Below are positions 1 to 13,276 of a DNA stretch of 64,000 nucleotides, piece by piece. Origin of the DNA: Tomocerus qinae (taxonomy: Eukaryota; Arthropoda; Collembola; Entomobryomorpha; Tomoceridae); NCBI GenBank assembly GCA_020055645.1, contig CM034546.1:36394001-36458000 (forward strand), given 5' to 3'. A model generated the notes under the pieces. The model was given only the letters and a program-made list of their open reading frames with translations, ran no database searches and was not told the DNA's origin. How positions within the stretch are numbered: position 1 is the first letter of the stretch; each line of letters opens with the position of its first letter. Both the position numbers and the translations under genes were made by a program.

Positions 1-423
1 AGTTGATCTAATGTAAACATAACCTCCGTAGGCCAACTTTTGACTACCTCTTTGAGATTCGACAAAAGTAGTTCCACTCATTTTGAAGGTTCCAGAGGTC
101 AACTTCTACAGTGCAACTAAAGTGTAGTTTAAGTATTACATTAGTTGAGCAATGTTGACTTCAACTTACACAAATGACTAATTTTATTATCTTCGACTAC
201 TAAGGGAGATTACGAGCGAAGAAACCAAATGAGGAGTACAAATTTACGCCTTATCAAGTAGCAAATTATAGACTACAGACAACATCACAGAATTACAGAG
301 TACAATATTAGTATATTCCTATTCATTGTCGAATTCCCCATTGACATTATCTATATCTCCTTTAACATTATCGGAATCACCTTTTACCAATTGTCGGAAT
401 CACCATTGTCAATTGTCGAAATT
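1..423. other. Non-coding left flank with short imperfect repeats
   Basis: I see no gene here. From about 320 to 440 there are imperfect repeats built on a core like attgtcggaatcacc (variants cattatcggaatcacc and attgtcgaaat). They run into the broken 3' end of IR copy A, and its last codons before a chance stop seem to lie in this repeat. Confidence 0.5.
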
Positions 424-961
424 TTATTGACGAAATCTCCGGATACCGTCTAAGCATACGCTTTGAAACAGTGGACAACACATTTCAAACAGAAAGATAA
501 ACGATGAGCCAGCAAGCATAAATAAAAACCAAATGAATACTACGTGAATTTTCATGTCTAGGCTGATGGTCACAGCTTGGTTATTATCATATTCTGATTT
601 CTCCTCCTTCTGCCAATAAGAATGAAAACTCTGCATGTCTGTCAGATCTTTCCACAGTTTCATAAACCCCGACTCGAAACATGCACGGAAACATTGTTCA
701 AATTGGTTACGAAAGGCAAAAGAAAAAAGACAGCAGCTTTTCGCTCACTTTATCATCTCTTCATCTGCTACTAGTTTACAAATAGCCTTGTCGTCTCTTT
801 TTTGTATTTATAAAAAGAAATATCCTGATTTCGATTTAATACAAACAGTAAATAATTTTTTCTCCGGTCTCATAATTAGTTCGACACTTAAATCGATGGT
901 TGAGTAACCTTTCTCTCTGTATTCCGTAGCAGATTTTTCTTTATGCCAGTTGTAAACGTAC
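424..961 (-). pseudogene. IR copy A: truncated 3' fragment of an ionotropic-receptor-like gene
   Basis: This is a remnant of the ionotropic-receptor-like family that fills the window. Only the end of the S2 ligand-binding lobe and the last membrane helix (the stretch ISLDMKIHVVFIWFLF and the following hydrophobic run) are present. The matching part of intact copy E (31565-33523) covers roughly its last 200 residues. The piece joins directly at about 961 to spacer sequence that normally lies some 500 bases upstream of the start codon, so most of the gene and the proximal promoter were deleted. There are extra lesions: the region 700-780 has small insertions and a frameshift relative to E, and the C-terminus changes after the CLD motif into unrelated residues. 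It is clearly non-functional. Confidence 0.8.
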
Positions 962-3787
962 GTCCATTTAAGACTATGAATGTCTGAAAAATATTTTCTG
1001 GTTAATTATTTAGCTGCATACAAATTCGAATGATCTCTATATATAATCTCAGACTTGATAAAGCAATAAATTTACCTGTCTATATATATATATATGTACG
1101 TGTGGTAGGGAGAACCAAGGAAACTTGCATATATTACGTTACGCAAAACCCACTCCCACCATGTGAAACGCAAGTGCTGACTGCAACACTTTTGAATACC
1201 TCCTCCTCCCATTAACTACACACGTAATATATGCAGGCTCCTTAAAAGCAAAATGCGCAAGTCCAACAGTCCAATTCCTCTAAACCACCGAAATGAGTCG
1301 TTTCATATTATTATGATAACATCAAAACAATAATAGAAATTTACATAAGAAGGTTGAATGGTGAGTGGTGATGGAATGGGAATGATTAGCGAAAGGGGAC
1401 ATTTCGTAATAATCGTAATGTGCCTTATTAAACAGAATTTCAAAACTTCTAATTCCAATTGGTTCTTCTATATCAACAAACTTATTCAATTTTTTAGTAG
1501 AGCTGGGTTTACTTTTTACTACCCTGATTTCATTGGGCCAGTTCTTTTGTAGAATGAAATAACAGTGCTGGGAGCCAGAGCCACGATTTATTTTATAAAA
1601 ATATTTATTCGTAAGTTTGTACTCATGGGATTTGTACGGTTTTCCAAAATCCCACGGGGAATCTTAGTTATTTGATTTTGAATGGGAAACGTTTTGGTAA
1701 ATTTGTGGGAGTTTTTCGAAAATAGAGTTTTTCATTGTTCCCTGTACTTGATGCTACAAACTACAGTTATTAATTTGGTGTAGGAAATTCCTTTTTATCA
1801 GGAAGTTGGAGCTGCAGCTAATTTTTCCAACCACTGTACAGCACCGTATTTAGAAGTCGATTTTGGAGGGGGCATTGACGTCATACACTTACATGCATTT
1901 GGCATATTCGCGCAAAGCGCGAAAAATTTGGGCTTATTTTGTTTAAAATGAGTCAAAAATAGCCTAAAGCGAAATATTTTGGTATTTTGAGATAAAATTT
2001 GCCCTTTTCTTAGATTTTGGGGGGCTGCTCCCTATGCCCCCCTCAATACAGCATTGCCACTGTAGAAAATAAAAGTATATTAATTAAAATATAATTTGTA
2101 TTTAAAAAATTAACGTAATAACCTAATGGGATGTTTTTATTACTGTGATGGGTGGCCTGCTGAATTTCTTTTGAGTGCTAGATTTGCCCCTTAGCTGGGT
2201 TCACTAGTACAAAATAAAACAATTAAAAATTATATTGAAACCTTAAAATTGATATATATTTTTTACTTACAAAAATAATGGTAATGAAAAATAGTATTTA
2301 GGCAAACATGTTGTATAGTCTCCATAATGGCCATGACATCATAGGAGATACAAGCATTTATTTCTTGATGTAAAAAAGTTGAAAGTCGATGGTGAAGGTA
2401 TATAGAACTGCGAGAGAAAATTGGAAGAGGCGGCAGTGTCCTAAGTAGATACAGAATGAAGTATAATGTGATAAGGCTAACTTAGGCTAGTGGGTTATAA
2501 TATTATCATTTTATAATCCACGGCTCAATTCAAAACATAGTATTTTGGAACCCCAGTTTACACATAAGCTGTACATCATGTTATATACGCAGAGACTACA
2601 AGACTACAAATACTTCTCTACTGCCTGACGTATTTTTCTTAGTATTTGCATGTAACTCATCATGAACAACGTGACATTTTTGTCACTAAATTATTCAGAT
2701 GGTAGTCTAACGGAGGCACACATATTATATTAAAATTGGAAACTAAAAGTTAACACAATGTAAAACGCTTCTAAAAGCTCGCTTCCCACAGCAAGGCAAT
2801 TTTTTAAATTGATGTATTGGTGACACAATGATATAATCATAATTCGTAATCCTATGATTAAAGGTACATGTAAAAAACCGAAAGTTTGCTAATGTGCCAA
2901 TATATTTTCAACGTACTAAGTAGATAGTAATTATAGTTTAATTTCAAAAAATTTGATGAATTACCAGCAGCCATCAAAGTTAGTACTTGCGTTACCAAAT
3001 TAGAATGGATTCATAATGTTCGAGAATAAATAAGTTAGAGAGTAGAAGAATGAAATTACCATTGGCTATCGCTTTTAGGGTTCATGCTTCATTGATAGTC
3101 TATCTTATAGTCCCATCACAAAATTTGGGTTTATTCCAGTCTAATAAATTCTAACTTTTAATTGAATCATAATACATGCATCAATTTTTCTCAAAAATTG
3201 ATTAAAACTGCCATATTTTACGTTAACTAGAAGCGCTCATTTCGCATGGTTACTGATATGGGCCCTGTAAATTAAGAGTAGAAAATGTGATTGAAAATTA
3301 TTTATTTATCTATATTAATAGTATAAGTTCAATTGCAGAAAATATGCTCGATTAAAATCTAAAACATGTACTTGTGTTTGTAACAGAATAAGTATGAATT
3401 CAATAATTTTTGAGAATAAAAGAGTAGAAGAATGAATATATCGTATGGCTATCGCTCGTAGGGCTGACGACTTAAGGATGAAGATCTAATAGTTTCATCA
3501 CAAAAATTGTATTGAATTTGCTTCCATATGAATTCCAACTTAATAATTAACCTTAATAATTTTTTTCAAATATGTGAGAGACAATAACTGCAATTTATTT
3601 TAATTACTAGAAGAACGTCTTTTCGTCTTAGTTCATATGTTTTTAATATTGTGGTTTATTGATCTATTTTACTTTACGAATCTCAACGGTTTTGATTATT
3701 ATACGACCTTTAGCGTTTTTTCGCAGGTCAAATTTGATTGTTTTGGCTTTGGCGGCCCAACCCTTGAAATTTGTTTCTGGCAGTGAC
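962..3787. repeat. A-B array spacer carrying a ~1.2 kb insertion
   Basis: The ends (962-1033 and about 2209-3787) match the spacer between the other IR copies, including the conserved run around 2680-2720. In the other spacers, the sequence ttcgaatgat is followed at once by acaaaataaaac. Here those two pieces are separated by about 1.17 kb (about 1034-2208), so this block looks inserted. It contains a (TA)n run (1081-1096) and a segment at about 1840-2070 whose ends resemble degenerate inverted repeats. Its right edge, gctgggttcactagta (2194-2209), recurs at 6890-6905. I see no gene. Confidence 0.5.
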
Positions 3788-5763
3788 TTAAAAATTTACT
3801 TTTTTGATCTGGTTTTTACAGCTATAGAAAAGATGAAAACCAAACGTTTTCAGCTTACCTATGTCTAAACATATGCTTTGAAATCGTGGATAACACATTT
3901 CTAACAGAAAGACAAACGATGAGCCAGCAAACAGAAATAAATACCAAATGAATACTACGTGAATTTTCATGTCGAGGCTGATGGGCGCGGCTTGGTTGTT
4001 ATCATATTTCGATTTCTCCTCCTTCTGCCAATAAGAATGAAACAACTGCAACTTTTTCAGACCTTTCCACAGTTTTATGAACCCCGACTCAAACAGTGTA
4101 CCGAAATAGTGTTGAAATTGGTTACGAAAGGCGAAAGAAAAAGCGTAAGACCCTAGCCTTTCTGCAACTTTTTCATCTGCTAGTTTGCAAATCGCTTTGT
4201 CGTCTCTTTTTTGTATTTCTGAAAAGAAATATTCCGATGTCGATTTAACGCAAATAGTAAATAATTTTTTCTCCGGTTTCATTATTAGTTCGACATTTAA
4301 ATCAAACATAGAGTAGCCTTTCTCTCTGTATTCTGTAGAAGATTTTTCTTTAAGCCAGTTGTAAACGTACAAATTTGAACTTATCTTATCCTCTAAATGA
4401 TATTTGTGATATATATGAAAGGAGAAATTATTAAAGTTCAAGTTATTATATCCGATTTGATCCAAATATTTATAATTGTTGTCAATCAATTCTTTGAAGT
4501 TTCTGTAACTCTTTTTATCAAGTGGCACAACTAACTCTCCCGTTATGTAAGTTTCATAATGACACCTGATTACAAAAGCTACAATAACAATCAGCAGACA
4601 GAAATTTCTTTTTTCTCGCGTGATGTCAAACTGGGCCAACGCAATAGCCACAGTTGACATTAGCACTCGTTCCACTCTGGCATACAATGAACGCATTTGG
4701 ATCTTGTGAAATGAAATCCAATACGCTGAGGGTAACAGAATGATAATCAAAATCCAACTAAGTAGATCGAATGTGTTTTGAATTATAGCATGAAGAGGAA
4801 GATCATAAAATGTTTCCCTTTCTTGACAATAAACTAGTGCATATTCATAAGCTTCCACAAAAATTTGTCTGTCGAACCAATAACCTGGATAAAAGTAATC
4901 ACTTAATATGTAAATTTGAGAAACGTACACAGGGGTTGTCCATGCCGCGTAAGTCTTCTTCCATTCATTTATTTCATCATATTTAGCAGTATAATTAAAT
5001 CGCTCGGCCATTGTCTCCATTGCTTTGACACTATATCCACACCCTGAATATCCACGTTTAATCAGGGTGTACACTGAATTTCGGCATATAGGGAACAAAG
5101 TAAATCCATTCTTTGGGGTTCACCGAGATAAACCGTGACCTTATTTCCATAAAGTTGTCTATTATATTTATTCCAGATACATTTCCATTCAATTTCATTC
5201 AGTGTAGATTTAATACGAATCCCTTCAAAGAAACTGAAAGGATACCTTTTACAATAAATGCATATTGTCCAAATTGAGAATGTAGACTCGTTAGTAATGA
5301 AAAGGTAGTAAATTTCTGCCACGGGCTGTTGAATTGGTTTCAAAAGCCACATAGTAAAAATATTTTCAGGTCCTCCGTTATAAAGAAATAGAGTTATGAA
5401 ATTCGGACGAGAGATCTTCTGGCCAAAATATTGATCTACACTCCAAAATGTTCTATCGTGTTCAGCAATGATATTCACACTGCAAAGACTTTTCGACAAA
5501 TCCTTAAATGTCAATTTGTCAACTTCTTTGAAAGTTTTATTTTCCGACGTGGCAATCGTCCAAGGTTGGCCATTCTGATTTCTCTCCAAGAACAATTCCA
5601 GCCATTTAGAATTTCGAAACCGAATTAAATTGAAATCGCAGTTGTTGAACGAAGACAAATTTCGAATGCAATTAACGTAGTCTGGAAAAATTAATGTGAC
5701 TAATACAAGATAATAATTTAAACAAATTTTCAAATTCATATTGTATTGGAAAGTGTACTTCAT
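3788..5763 (-). pseudogene. IR copy B: near-complete ionotropic-receptor-like gene with one frameshift
   Basis: This is a full-length member of the array family. The N-terminal frame (5062-5763) has a hydrophobic leader and the ICIYCKRYPF motif. The C-terminal frame (3788-5098) has the S1 motif MAERFNYTAKY, helix M1, the M3 helix with HYETYITGEL, the S2 lobe and the last helix. The two frames overlap, and a one-base deletion lies at about 5114-5118, where intact copies have a longer T/G run (E reads tttagggg, B reads tttgggg). No other break was seen, so B could be a very young pseudogene or an intact gene with an assembly error. Two in-frame ATG codons exist: 5763 and 5739. The second aligns with the start used by all copies. 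The product would be a four-part membrane chemoreceptor: extracellular N-terminus, split ligand-binding lobes and three membrane helices. Confidence 0.75.
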
Positions 5764-8150
5764 ATCTAATTCTGGCTAATAATTTGGAAATAAATAATGC
5801 CTTTCAAACTGAACGATGAACGACGAATAGTGAACAAGTTCTAATAAAAGCAATATCGATTTATTTTTGTTCACCTTCAACATGACGTCAAATGAGAAAT
5901 GCTGGACAGTGGCACATAGTAACATTCTATATGTATGACAAAGCTCGTTTGCATAACATTCATGTACGAAACAGTCTATCTGCAGAATATGCATGTATAA
6001 CTATGAGTTAACTAGCATTTAATATGGAGTAAATGTATTTTCACAGTAACTTATATCGCGTTGTTCTTTGAGGATTATATATTTTTAATTATCATATCAT
6101 CAGGTATTTAATTAACATTTTTTCCCTTCTTTAGCATATAAGATTATTTTTAACTTGGTGCTTTTGTGGGGTGATCGATATCTATGCAAACAGGCAATGT
6201 TTGCTTATTTTCGTCCCAGATATTCTAAAAGCCACAGCCATATTATATGTATATATAGAGGCAATGTCTAAAGTTGGTATTACTAATATTTTGTTTGCTA
6301 ATGTTCAGCAACCATGCGGCACAACAGAGAGCTTTCAGTATATACATTTAAGACTATATACGAATGACTGAAGTATTTTCTGCAAGCAATTATTCAGCTA
6401 TGTATTAAAGAAAATAATGCAAAATAAAACAAAATTATATAGCAAACTTTAAAATGGTAATAATATATTTTCTACGTACACAAAAAATTATAATCACAAA
6501 CAAGTAGTATTTGTCCAACCAGTCGTCGCAATTAGCTACATCTATATCTCGATGTAAGGAGATCATGTCGTAAGAATTGTATACAGAACTGCTAAAAGAA
6601 AATAGCAAATATTCTGCAGAGATACAGAACTGGATACAGAATGAAGTATAGAGAGGATATTATGTGATAAGACTAAATTAATTTTATGTGTTGTTATAAT
6701 ATTACAATTTAATTCACGGCTCAGCTCAATAGTAAGTCCTTAAACCACCATAGCTATTTAGTATATTGTATGGTATTGGGAATTTTCACATCTAAAGTTT
6801 TACATCCTGGGGTAGAGAAGTTTTACAACCAGCCACTGCAGTTTTACATCAATAATTTTTTTATAATCTGTGTACTAGGTTCGTTCTTTGCTGGGTTCAC
6901 TAGTAATGTGATAAGGCTAATTTAGGCTAGTGTGTTATATTATCATTTATATTCCACGGCTCAATTCAAAACATGTAGTATCTTGAAGTACCAGAGAAAA
7001 CATATATAAGCTATACATATTACATGTTATATACACAAAGAGACTACAAATACTTCTCTGCTGCATGAGCTATTTTTCTTAGTATTTGCATAAGACTCAT
7101 CATTGACAACGTGACATTTGTGTCACTAAATTATTCAGATGGTAGTCTAACGGAGGCACATGTATAATATAATCTTTATGTTAAGTCAACATATGGAAAA
7201 TCCAGGTAATTAAAATTGTAAACTAAAAGGTAACACTATGTAAAACGTTTCTAAAAGCTTGCTTCCGCCGGCAAGGCAATTTTTGAAATTGATGTACTGT
7301 TGACACAATGATTTAATCATAATTTGCAATCCTATGATTAAAGGTAGATGTACAAAACCGAAAATTTGCTAATGTGCCACTGCCAATATATTTTCCACAT
7401 ACTAAGTAAATAGTAATTATAGTTTAATTGCAAAAAATAAGTTGAATTACCAGAAGTCATCAAAGTTAGTACTTGCGTTACCAAATTAGAATGGACTGTG
7501 GTTATATATTAGAATAGTCTTCGATAATAAAAGAGTAGACGAATGATATTGCATTGGCTATCGCTTTTTAGGGTTCTATGCTTCATTGATAGTATATCTT
7601 ATAGTCCCATCACATCATCACACAAATTGGGTTTATTCCGGTCCAACTAATTCTAACTTTTAATTGAATCATAATACATACATCAATTTTTCTCAAAAAA
7701 TTGATTATAACTGCCATTTTTTACGTTAACTAGAAGTGCTCATTTCGCATGGTTACTGATATGGGCCCTGTAAATGAAGAGTAGAAAATGCGACTAAAAT
7801 TATTTATTTATCTTTGTTATTAATGTTTCAATTGTAGAAAATATGCTTGATTACAATCAAAAACGTGTATTTTTGTTTGTAGCATAATAATTATGAATTC
7901 AATAATTTTTGAGAATAAAAGAGTAAAAAAATCAATTTATCCTAATGGCTATCGCTCGTAGGGTTGACGACTTAAGGATGAAGATCTAATAGTTACATCA
8001 CAAAAATTGTATTGATTTTGCTTCAATATGAATTCCAACTTTTAGTTGAATCATAATTTACCGTAATATTTTTTAAAAAATATGTAAGAAACAATAACTA
8101 ATTTCTTTTATTAACTAGAAGAACATCTTTCCGTTTAAGTTTATATGTTT
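5764..8150. repeat. B-C array spacer
   Basis: This is a spacer of the tandem array with no coding capacity I can support. It holds the CRE-containing upstream region of copy B (5764-6060), the conserved block with catgcggcacaacagagagc (about 6310-6335), and the region downstream of copy C (7900-8150). There is an insertion or partial tandem duplication at about 6720-6906. A segment starting atgtgataag is present on both sides of it (6661 and 6906), and its right edge is the same gctgggttcactagta seen at 2194-2209. Confidence 0.55.
5883..5890. promoter_or_regulatory. Perfect CRE palindrome TGACGTCA upstream of copy B
   Basis: TGACGTCA is the full consensus site for CREB/ATF-type bZIP proteins. 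It lies 120 bases upstream of the first ATG of copy B. The same site, in the same context (caccttcaacatgacgtcaa), lies upstream of copies C and D but not E to J. The motif is seen; binding and function are inferred. Confidence 0.4.
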
Positions 8151-10260
8151 TTAATATTGTGGTTTAATTATTTTTTTACGAATTTCAACCATTTTGATTA
8201 TTACTACCTTCAGCGTTTTTTCGCAGGTCAATTTTGATTGTTTTCGCTTTGGCGGCCCAACCCTTGAAATTGGATTCTGGCAGTGACTTAACAAATTTAC
8301 TTTTTTGATCTGGTTTCTACAGCTATTTAAAAGATGATGACCAAACTTTTTCAGTTTACCTATGTCTAAACATAGGCTTTGAAATCGTGGATAACAGATT
8401 TCTAACAGAAAGATAAACGATGAGCCAACAAACAGAAATAAATACCAAATGAATACTACGTGAATTTTCATGTCGAGACTGATGGGCACAGCTTGGTTGT
8501 TATCATATTTCGATTTCTCCTCCTTCTGCCAGTAATAATGAAAGTCCTTCAACTCTGTCAGACCTTTCCACAGTTTCATAAACCCCGACTCGAAAAATGT
8601 ACGAAAATAGTGTTGAAATTGGTTACGAAAGGCGGAAGAAAAAGCGTAAGACTCTAGCCTTTCTGTAACTATTTCTTCTGCTAGTTTACAAATAACCTTG
8701 TCGTCTCTTTTTTGTATTAGTAACATGAGATATCCCGATTTATCACAAACAGTAAATAATTTTTTCTCCGTCTTTATAATTAGTTCGACACTTAAATCAA
8801 GGGTAGAGTAGCCTCTTTTCCTGTATTACATAGCAGATTTTTCTTTATGCCAGTCGTAAACGTACAAATTTGAACTTATCTTATCCTCTAAATTATATTT
8901 GTGAAATATATAAAAGGATAAATTATTAAAGGATATGTTAGTATATCCGATTTGATCCAAATATTTATAATTGAAATCAATCAGTTCTTTGAAGTTTCTG
9001 TAGCTCTTCTTGTCCAATGGTGCAACTATTTCTCCCGTTATGTAAGTTTCGTAATGACACCTGATTACAAAAGCCACTATGATGATGAGCAGACAGATAT
9101 TTCTTTTTTCTCTTGAAATGTCAAACTGGGCCAATGCAATAGCCACAGTTGACGTTATCACTCGTTCCACTCTGGCATACAATGAGCGCATTTGGATCTT
9201 GTGAGACGAGATCCAATATGCCGCAGGTAAGAGAATGATGGTCAAAATCCAACTGGATAGATCGAATGTGTTTTGAATTATAGCATGGAGAGGAAGATCA
9301 TAAAATGTTTCCCTTTCTTCACAATAAACTAGTGCATATTCAGAAGTATCCACAAAAATTTGTCTATCGAACCAATAACCTGAATAAAAGTAATCAGTTA
9401 ACATGTAAATTTGAGAAACGTAGACAGGGGTTGTCCATGCCGGGTAAGTCTTCCTCCATTCATTTATTCCATTATATTTAGCAGTGTAATTAAATCGCTC
9501 GGCCATTGTCTCTGTCGCCTTGACATTGTATCCACACTCTGAATATCCACGTTTATTCAGGGTGTACACTGAATTACGGCATATAGAGAACGAAGTAAAT
9601 CCATTTTTTAGGTTCTCAAAGGTATGAACCGCGACCTTACTTCCATAAAGTTGTCCATTATATTTATTCCAGACATATTTCCATTCAATTTCATTCAGTG
9701 TAGATTTAATACGAATCCCTTCAAAGAAACTGAAAGGGTACCTTTTACAATAAATGCATATTGTCCAAATTGAGAATGTAGACTCGATTGTAATGAAAAA
9801 GTAGTAAATGTTCGCCACAGGCTGTGAAATTGGTTTCAAAAGCCACCTAGTATAAATATTTTCAGGTCCTCCGTTATAAAGAAATATAGTTATGAAATTC
9901 GGACGAGAGATCTTCTGGCCAAAATATTGATCTACACTCCAAAATGTTTTATCGTGTTCAGCAATGATATTCACACTGCAAAGACTTTTCGACAAATCCT
10001 TAAATGTCAGTTTGTCAACTTTTTTGAAAGTTTTATTTTCCGATGTGGCAATCGTCCAAGGTTGGCCATTCTGATTTCTCTCCAAGAACAATTCCAGCCA
10101 TTTAGAATTTGGAAATCGAATCAAATTGAAATCACAGTTGTTGAACGAAAGACAAATTTCGAATGCAATTAACGTATTCTGGAAAAATCAATGTGACTAA
10201 TACAACACAATAATTTAAACAAATTTTCAAATGCATATTGTATTGGAAAGTGTACTTCAT
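8151..10260 (-). pseudogene. IR copy C: ionotropic-receptor-like pseudogene (nonsense codon plus frameshift)
   Basis: This is a full-length family member. Reading from the start (ATG at 10260 or 10236), the leader and the first conserved block are followed at about 10140-10150 by a one-base insertion (gaacgaaagac here, gaacgaagac elsewhere). The frame is then open from 10124 to 8829 with the CxxC motif ICIYC, the S1 motif MAERFNYTAKY, M1 and M3. It is cut by a TAA at 8826-8828 where intact copies have GAA in TEYKKKGY. The same frame continues to 8151 with a small in-frame deletion in the KSxxGYFF region. Copy C keeps the long C-terminal tail (about 45 residues, with GPPKRKQSKLTCEKTLK) that the F to I copies lose to a stop codon. 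Two independent lesions make this a pseudogene. Confidence 0.85.
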
Positions 10261-10962
10261 ATCTTGGCTAATAATTTGCAAACAAAAAATGCCTTTCAAA
10301 CTGAACGATGAACGACGAATAGTGAACAAGTTCTAACAAAAGCAATATCGATTTATTTTTGTTCACCTTCAACATGACGTCAAAGGGGAAATCCTGGACA
10401 ATGGCTCATAGTAACATCAACACATTCCATACGACAAAGCTCGTTTGCAAAACATTAAGTTAGCAAAACAGTATATCTGCAGAATAATCATGTATAACTA
10501 TGAGTTAACTAGCATTTGATATGGAGTAATGTATTTTCACAGTAACTTAAATCGCATTGTTCTATATATATTTTTAATTATCATATCATCAGGTATTTAA
10601 TTAACATTTTTCCCTTCTTTAGCATATAAAATCATTTTTAATTTGGTCCTTTTGTGGGGTAATCGATATCTTTGCAAACAGGCAATGTTTGCTTATTTTC
10701 GTCCCAGATATTCTAAAAGCCACAGCCATATTATATATATAGAGATGCAATGTCTGAAGTTGGTTACTAATATTTTGTTTGCTAATGTTCAGCAACCATG
10801 CGGCACAACAGAGAGCTTTCAATATATACATTTAAGACTATATACGAATGACTGAAGTATTTTCTGCAAGCAATTATTCAGCTATGTATTAAAGAAAATA
10901 ATGCAAAATAAAACAAAATAATATAGCAAACTTTAAAATGGTAATAATATATTTTCTACGTA
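10261..10962. repeat. Upstream region of copy C and left edge of the array gap
   Basis: This is array spacer homologous to 5764-6470. It includes the CRE region and the conserved catgcggcacaacagagagc block (about 10797-10817). Similarity to the other spacers stops near 10962, at the sequence ctacgtacg, marking the end of this part of the array. No gene is seen. Confidence 0.55.
10375..10382. promoter_or_regulatory. Perfect CRE palindrome TGACGTCA upstream of copy C
   Basis: This is the same palindrome and flanking context as at 5883 and 26194. It lies 139 bases upstream of the aligned start codon of copy C (10236). Function is inferred only. Confidence 0.35.
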
Positions 10963-13276
10963 CGCTTTTCAATCTCACACATTTTAGGAAATAATTCAAA
11001 GAAAGTATTATTTTATAATAAAAATAATAATAAAAATAATAATAATAACAAAAGAAAGAAACTTTTTTATAATTTTTAAGAACCACATACTCAATTAAAT
11101 GTTTTATAGTTTGTCTTGTACCTTTGAAAAACTGAATATTGAAATCTACTTTGGCATATCGTGACAAAAGAGATTTTCTTATTCCAAACAAAAGGACTCA
11201 ATTTAAAAAACGAAGTGATTTTCAAACCTCTATTTATGACATCCTTGTAAATAAGATAAAAATTGCTTTTCTTCAAACTGGGACATTTTAATTCAGAGTT
11301 TTAGGGTGAAACTTGAAACTGACATTTGATACCGAGACTATCCTAGCAAGTCATTTTATTCCTTTTATTAATTGCAAAATCCATTCTATTCAAACAATGA
11401 TTACTAAAACAGTAGCTCCTCTAATATTTTTTTATTTAATACGCAGCGATTGTTTGAATGTCTACACAGGATACGTCCGTTGAATAAATAATATATAATA
11501 TTTTACCCCATCATTACATATCTTTATTTGAAAGGACCCGATTTTTCCGTCATTTTGTTTACACGTTAAACCATTGCTTATAGGGAAAATTACATACATG
11601 TACAACTTACTAAAGTTATACATACATAGATACGTTGTAGCAATACCACGTAGAAACTAGGCGTTCTTTTCCAGGAAGCGCTGAAAATTTGTTTACAATG
11701 TAGAAATACTTGTAACATATAAATTTAAAAAAAATATCTATAGCCTTCTTTCAGAAAATTTGGTCCTTCCTATCCCCGCCCCTGTGAAGGTTCCAAGGTA
11801 TAAAATACCATTGTAAAATTTATTGATTCTGATAATTACATACTCCATTAATTTATTTATCGGTATTGAATATCAATATTCAATTTTATAAGCTAATTTA
11901 TGAACTATAAATTATACTGTAAGACCTCCGGGCAGCAGTTAAAATACTACAAAGTTATTTAGTTATTTATGAGCATTGTGACAACAATTTCCGTTCCTCA
12001 ATTGTTTGAAGATTTATAATTATGTGAATTAATATTTAAGATCAACAATTGCACGGCAATTATTTTTCAAGCATATGTAAATAACAAACAGATGTACTAA
12101 GGTGAAAAAAGAGATTAGTATTAAACATTGTGTATTCTCCACAATGCATACAGCACTGATAAACACATTGGTAAATAAAGTAGATTGTTGTAATGAATGT
12201 TTCAAGTCAAAACGTTGCGTTAACGTAATTTTACTCAACCGTTGAATACCTAACCACAAATTATATCAGTTCAGCCATTTAATCAGAAAATTAATGGAGA
12301 TAAAGAAATGACGTACAAGTATTTACAATGGTAAACATACTACCTATAAAGGTATACATGCATCGACATATGTATAGGGCCAGAAAAGGCCAAAAATCAC
12401 AAGCAGAAGATAGACTGAAGATACAATGATTGATAAGCTAATATGTCTCCGTGAATTTACAGCTGATAAGAAAATCAGTGAAATGTTATTGCACTTTTAT
12501 TCTAGCTATCTGTAGGCATTTTTCATCCCAAAGAGCTTTCACCTAGGCCAGGTCATGTGTCTAATAGGTCTACGACGTGAAATCGTTGCATGTTTGCGAT
12601 TCAAACTAATGTGCAAGAAAATATCATAAACTAGAAATTACTCATATCTTCATTTATTCGAGAATATTTTTACCCTTCAACAACAACTAGTGTCAATGGT
12701 AATCAAATGTATTTAAAACAGTTTCAGAGTTTTTCACTAAAGTTGCCCTCTAAAGAATGGAAGGTGAAGCCATTAAATATTGTCGTTGTCCAAAATTTGT
12801 TGATGTGGTTCGCTTCACGATAGATGCAGATCTTAATTTACTTCCTTTTGTTGTTATGCTTTCCGATTTCCAAATTCAAAAATATGTATGTAATTTTAAA
12901 AATTACCCGAAACATTAAAGTAGAGGAGGCACTTATATTAAATAGGTTACATTTACAATAAGAAAAGCAGTATTAACTTTTTCAATATCTTTAGTTTATA
13001 TATAAATGCACTACATCTTTTAATGTTATTAGGTAAATATAACTTTTTAAATTAAATTCTATTTCTACCAGATTTTATCAAATCATAGTACTTATAGATA
13101 GGTTTAGCTAATGTTAATATGTATTTATAAATACAATACAAATTATTGTATGCACAAAACTGTACTACGACCAATCGAAAACTTATTGTGTGCACATCAT
13201 TTAACTTTGTAACCAGATAGAGTTGTCATTAAGCTATTGCCATTTTATGCCGAAAATCGTTGTCCGATTAAGTATA
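10963..13276. other. AT-rich stretch without recognisable genes
   Basis: I see no protein with convincing composition or motifs on either strand. A run of AATAAT units lies at 11018-11050. The DNA differs from the array spacers. Confidence 0.4.

Noticed and set aside
1840-2070. Clear DNA transposon with inverted repeats in the A-B spacer
   Set aside because: The ends are only loosely complementary and no target duplication was found, so I did not list it as an element.
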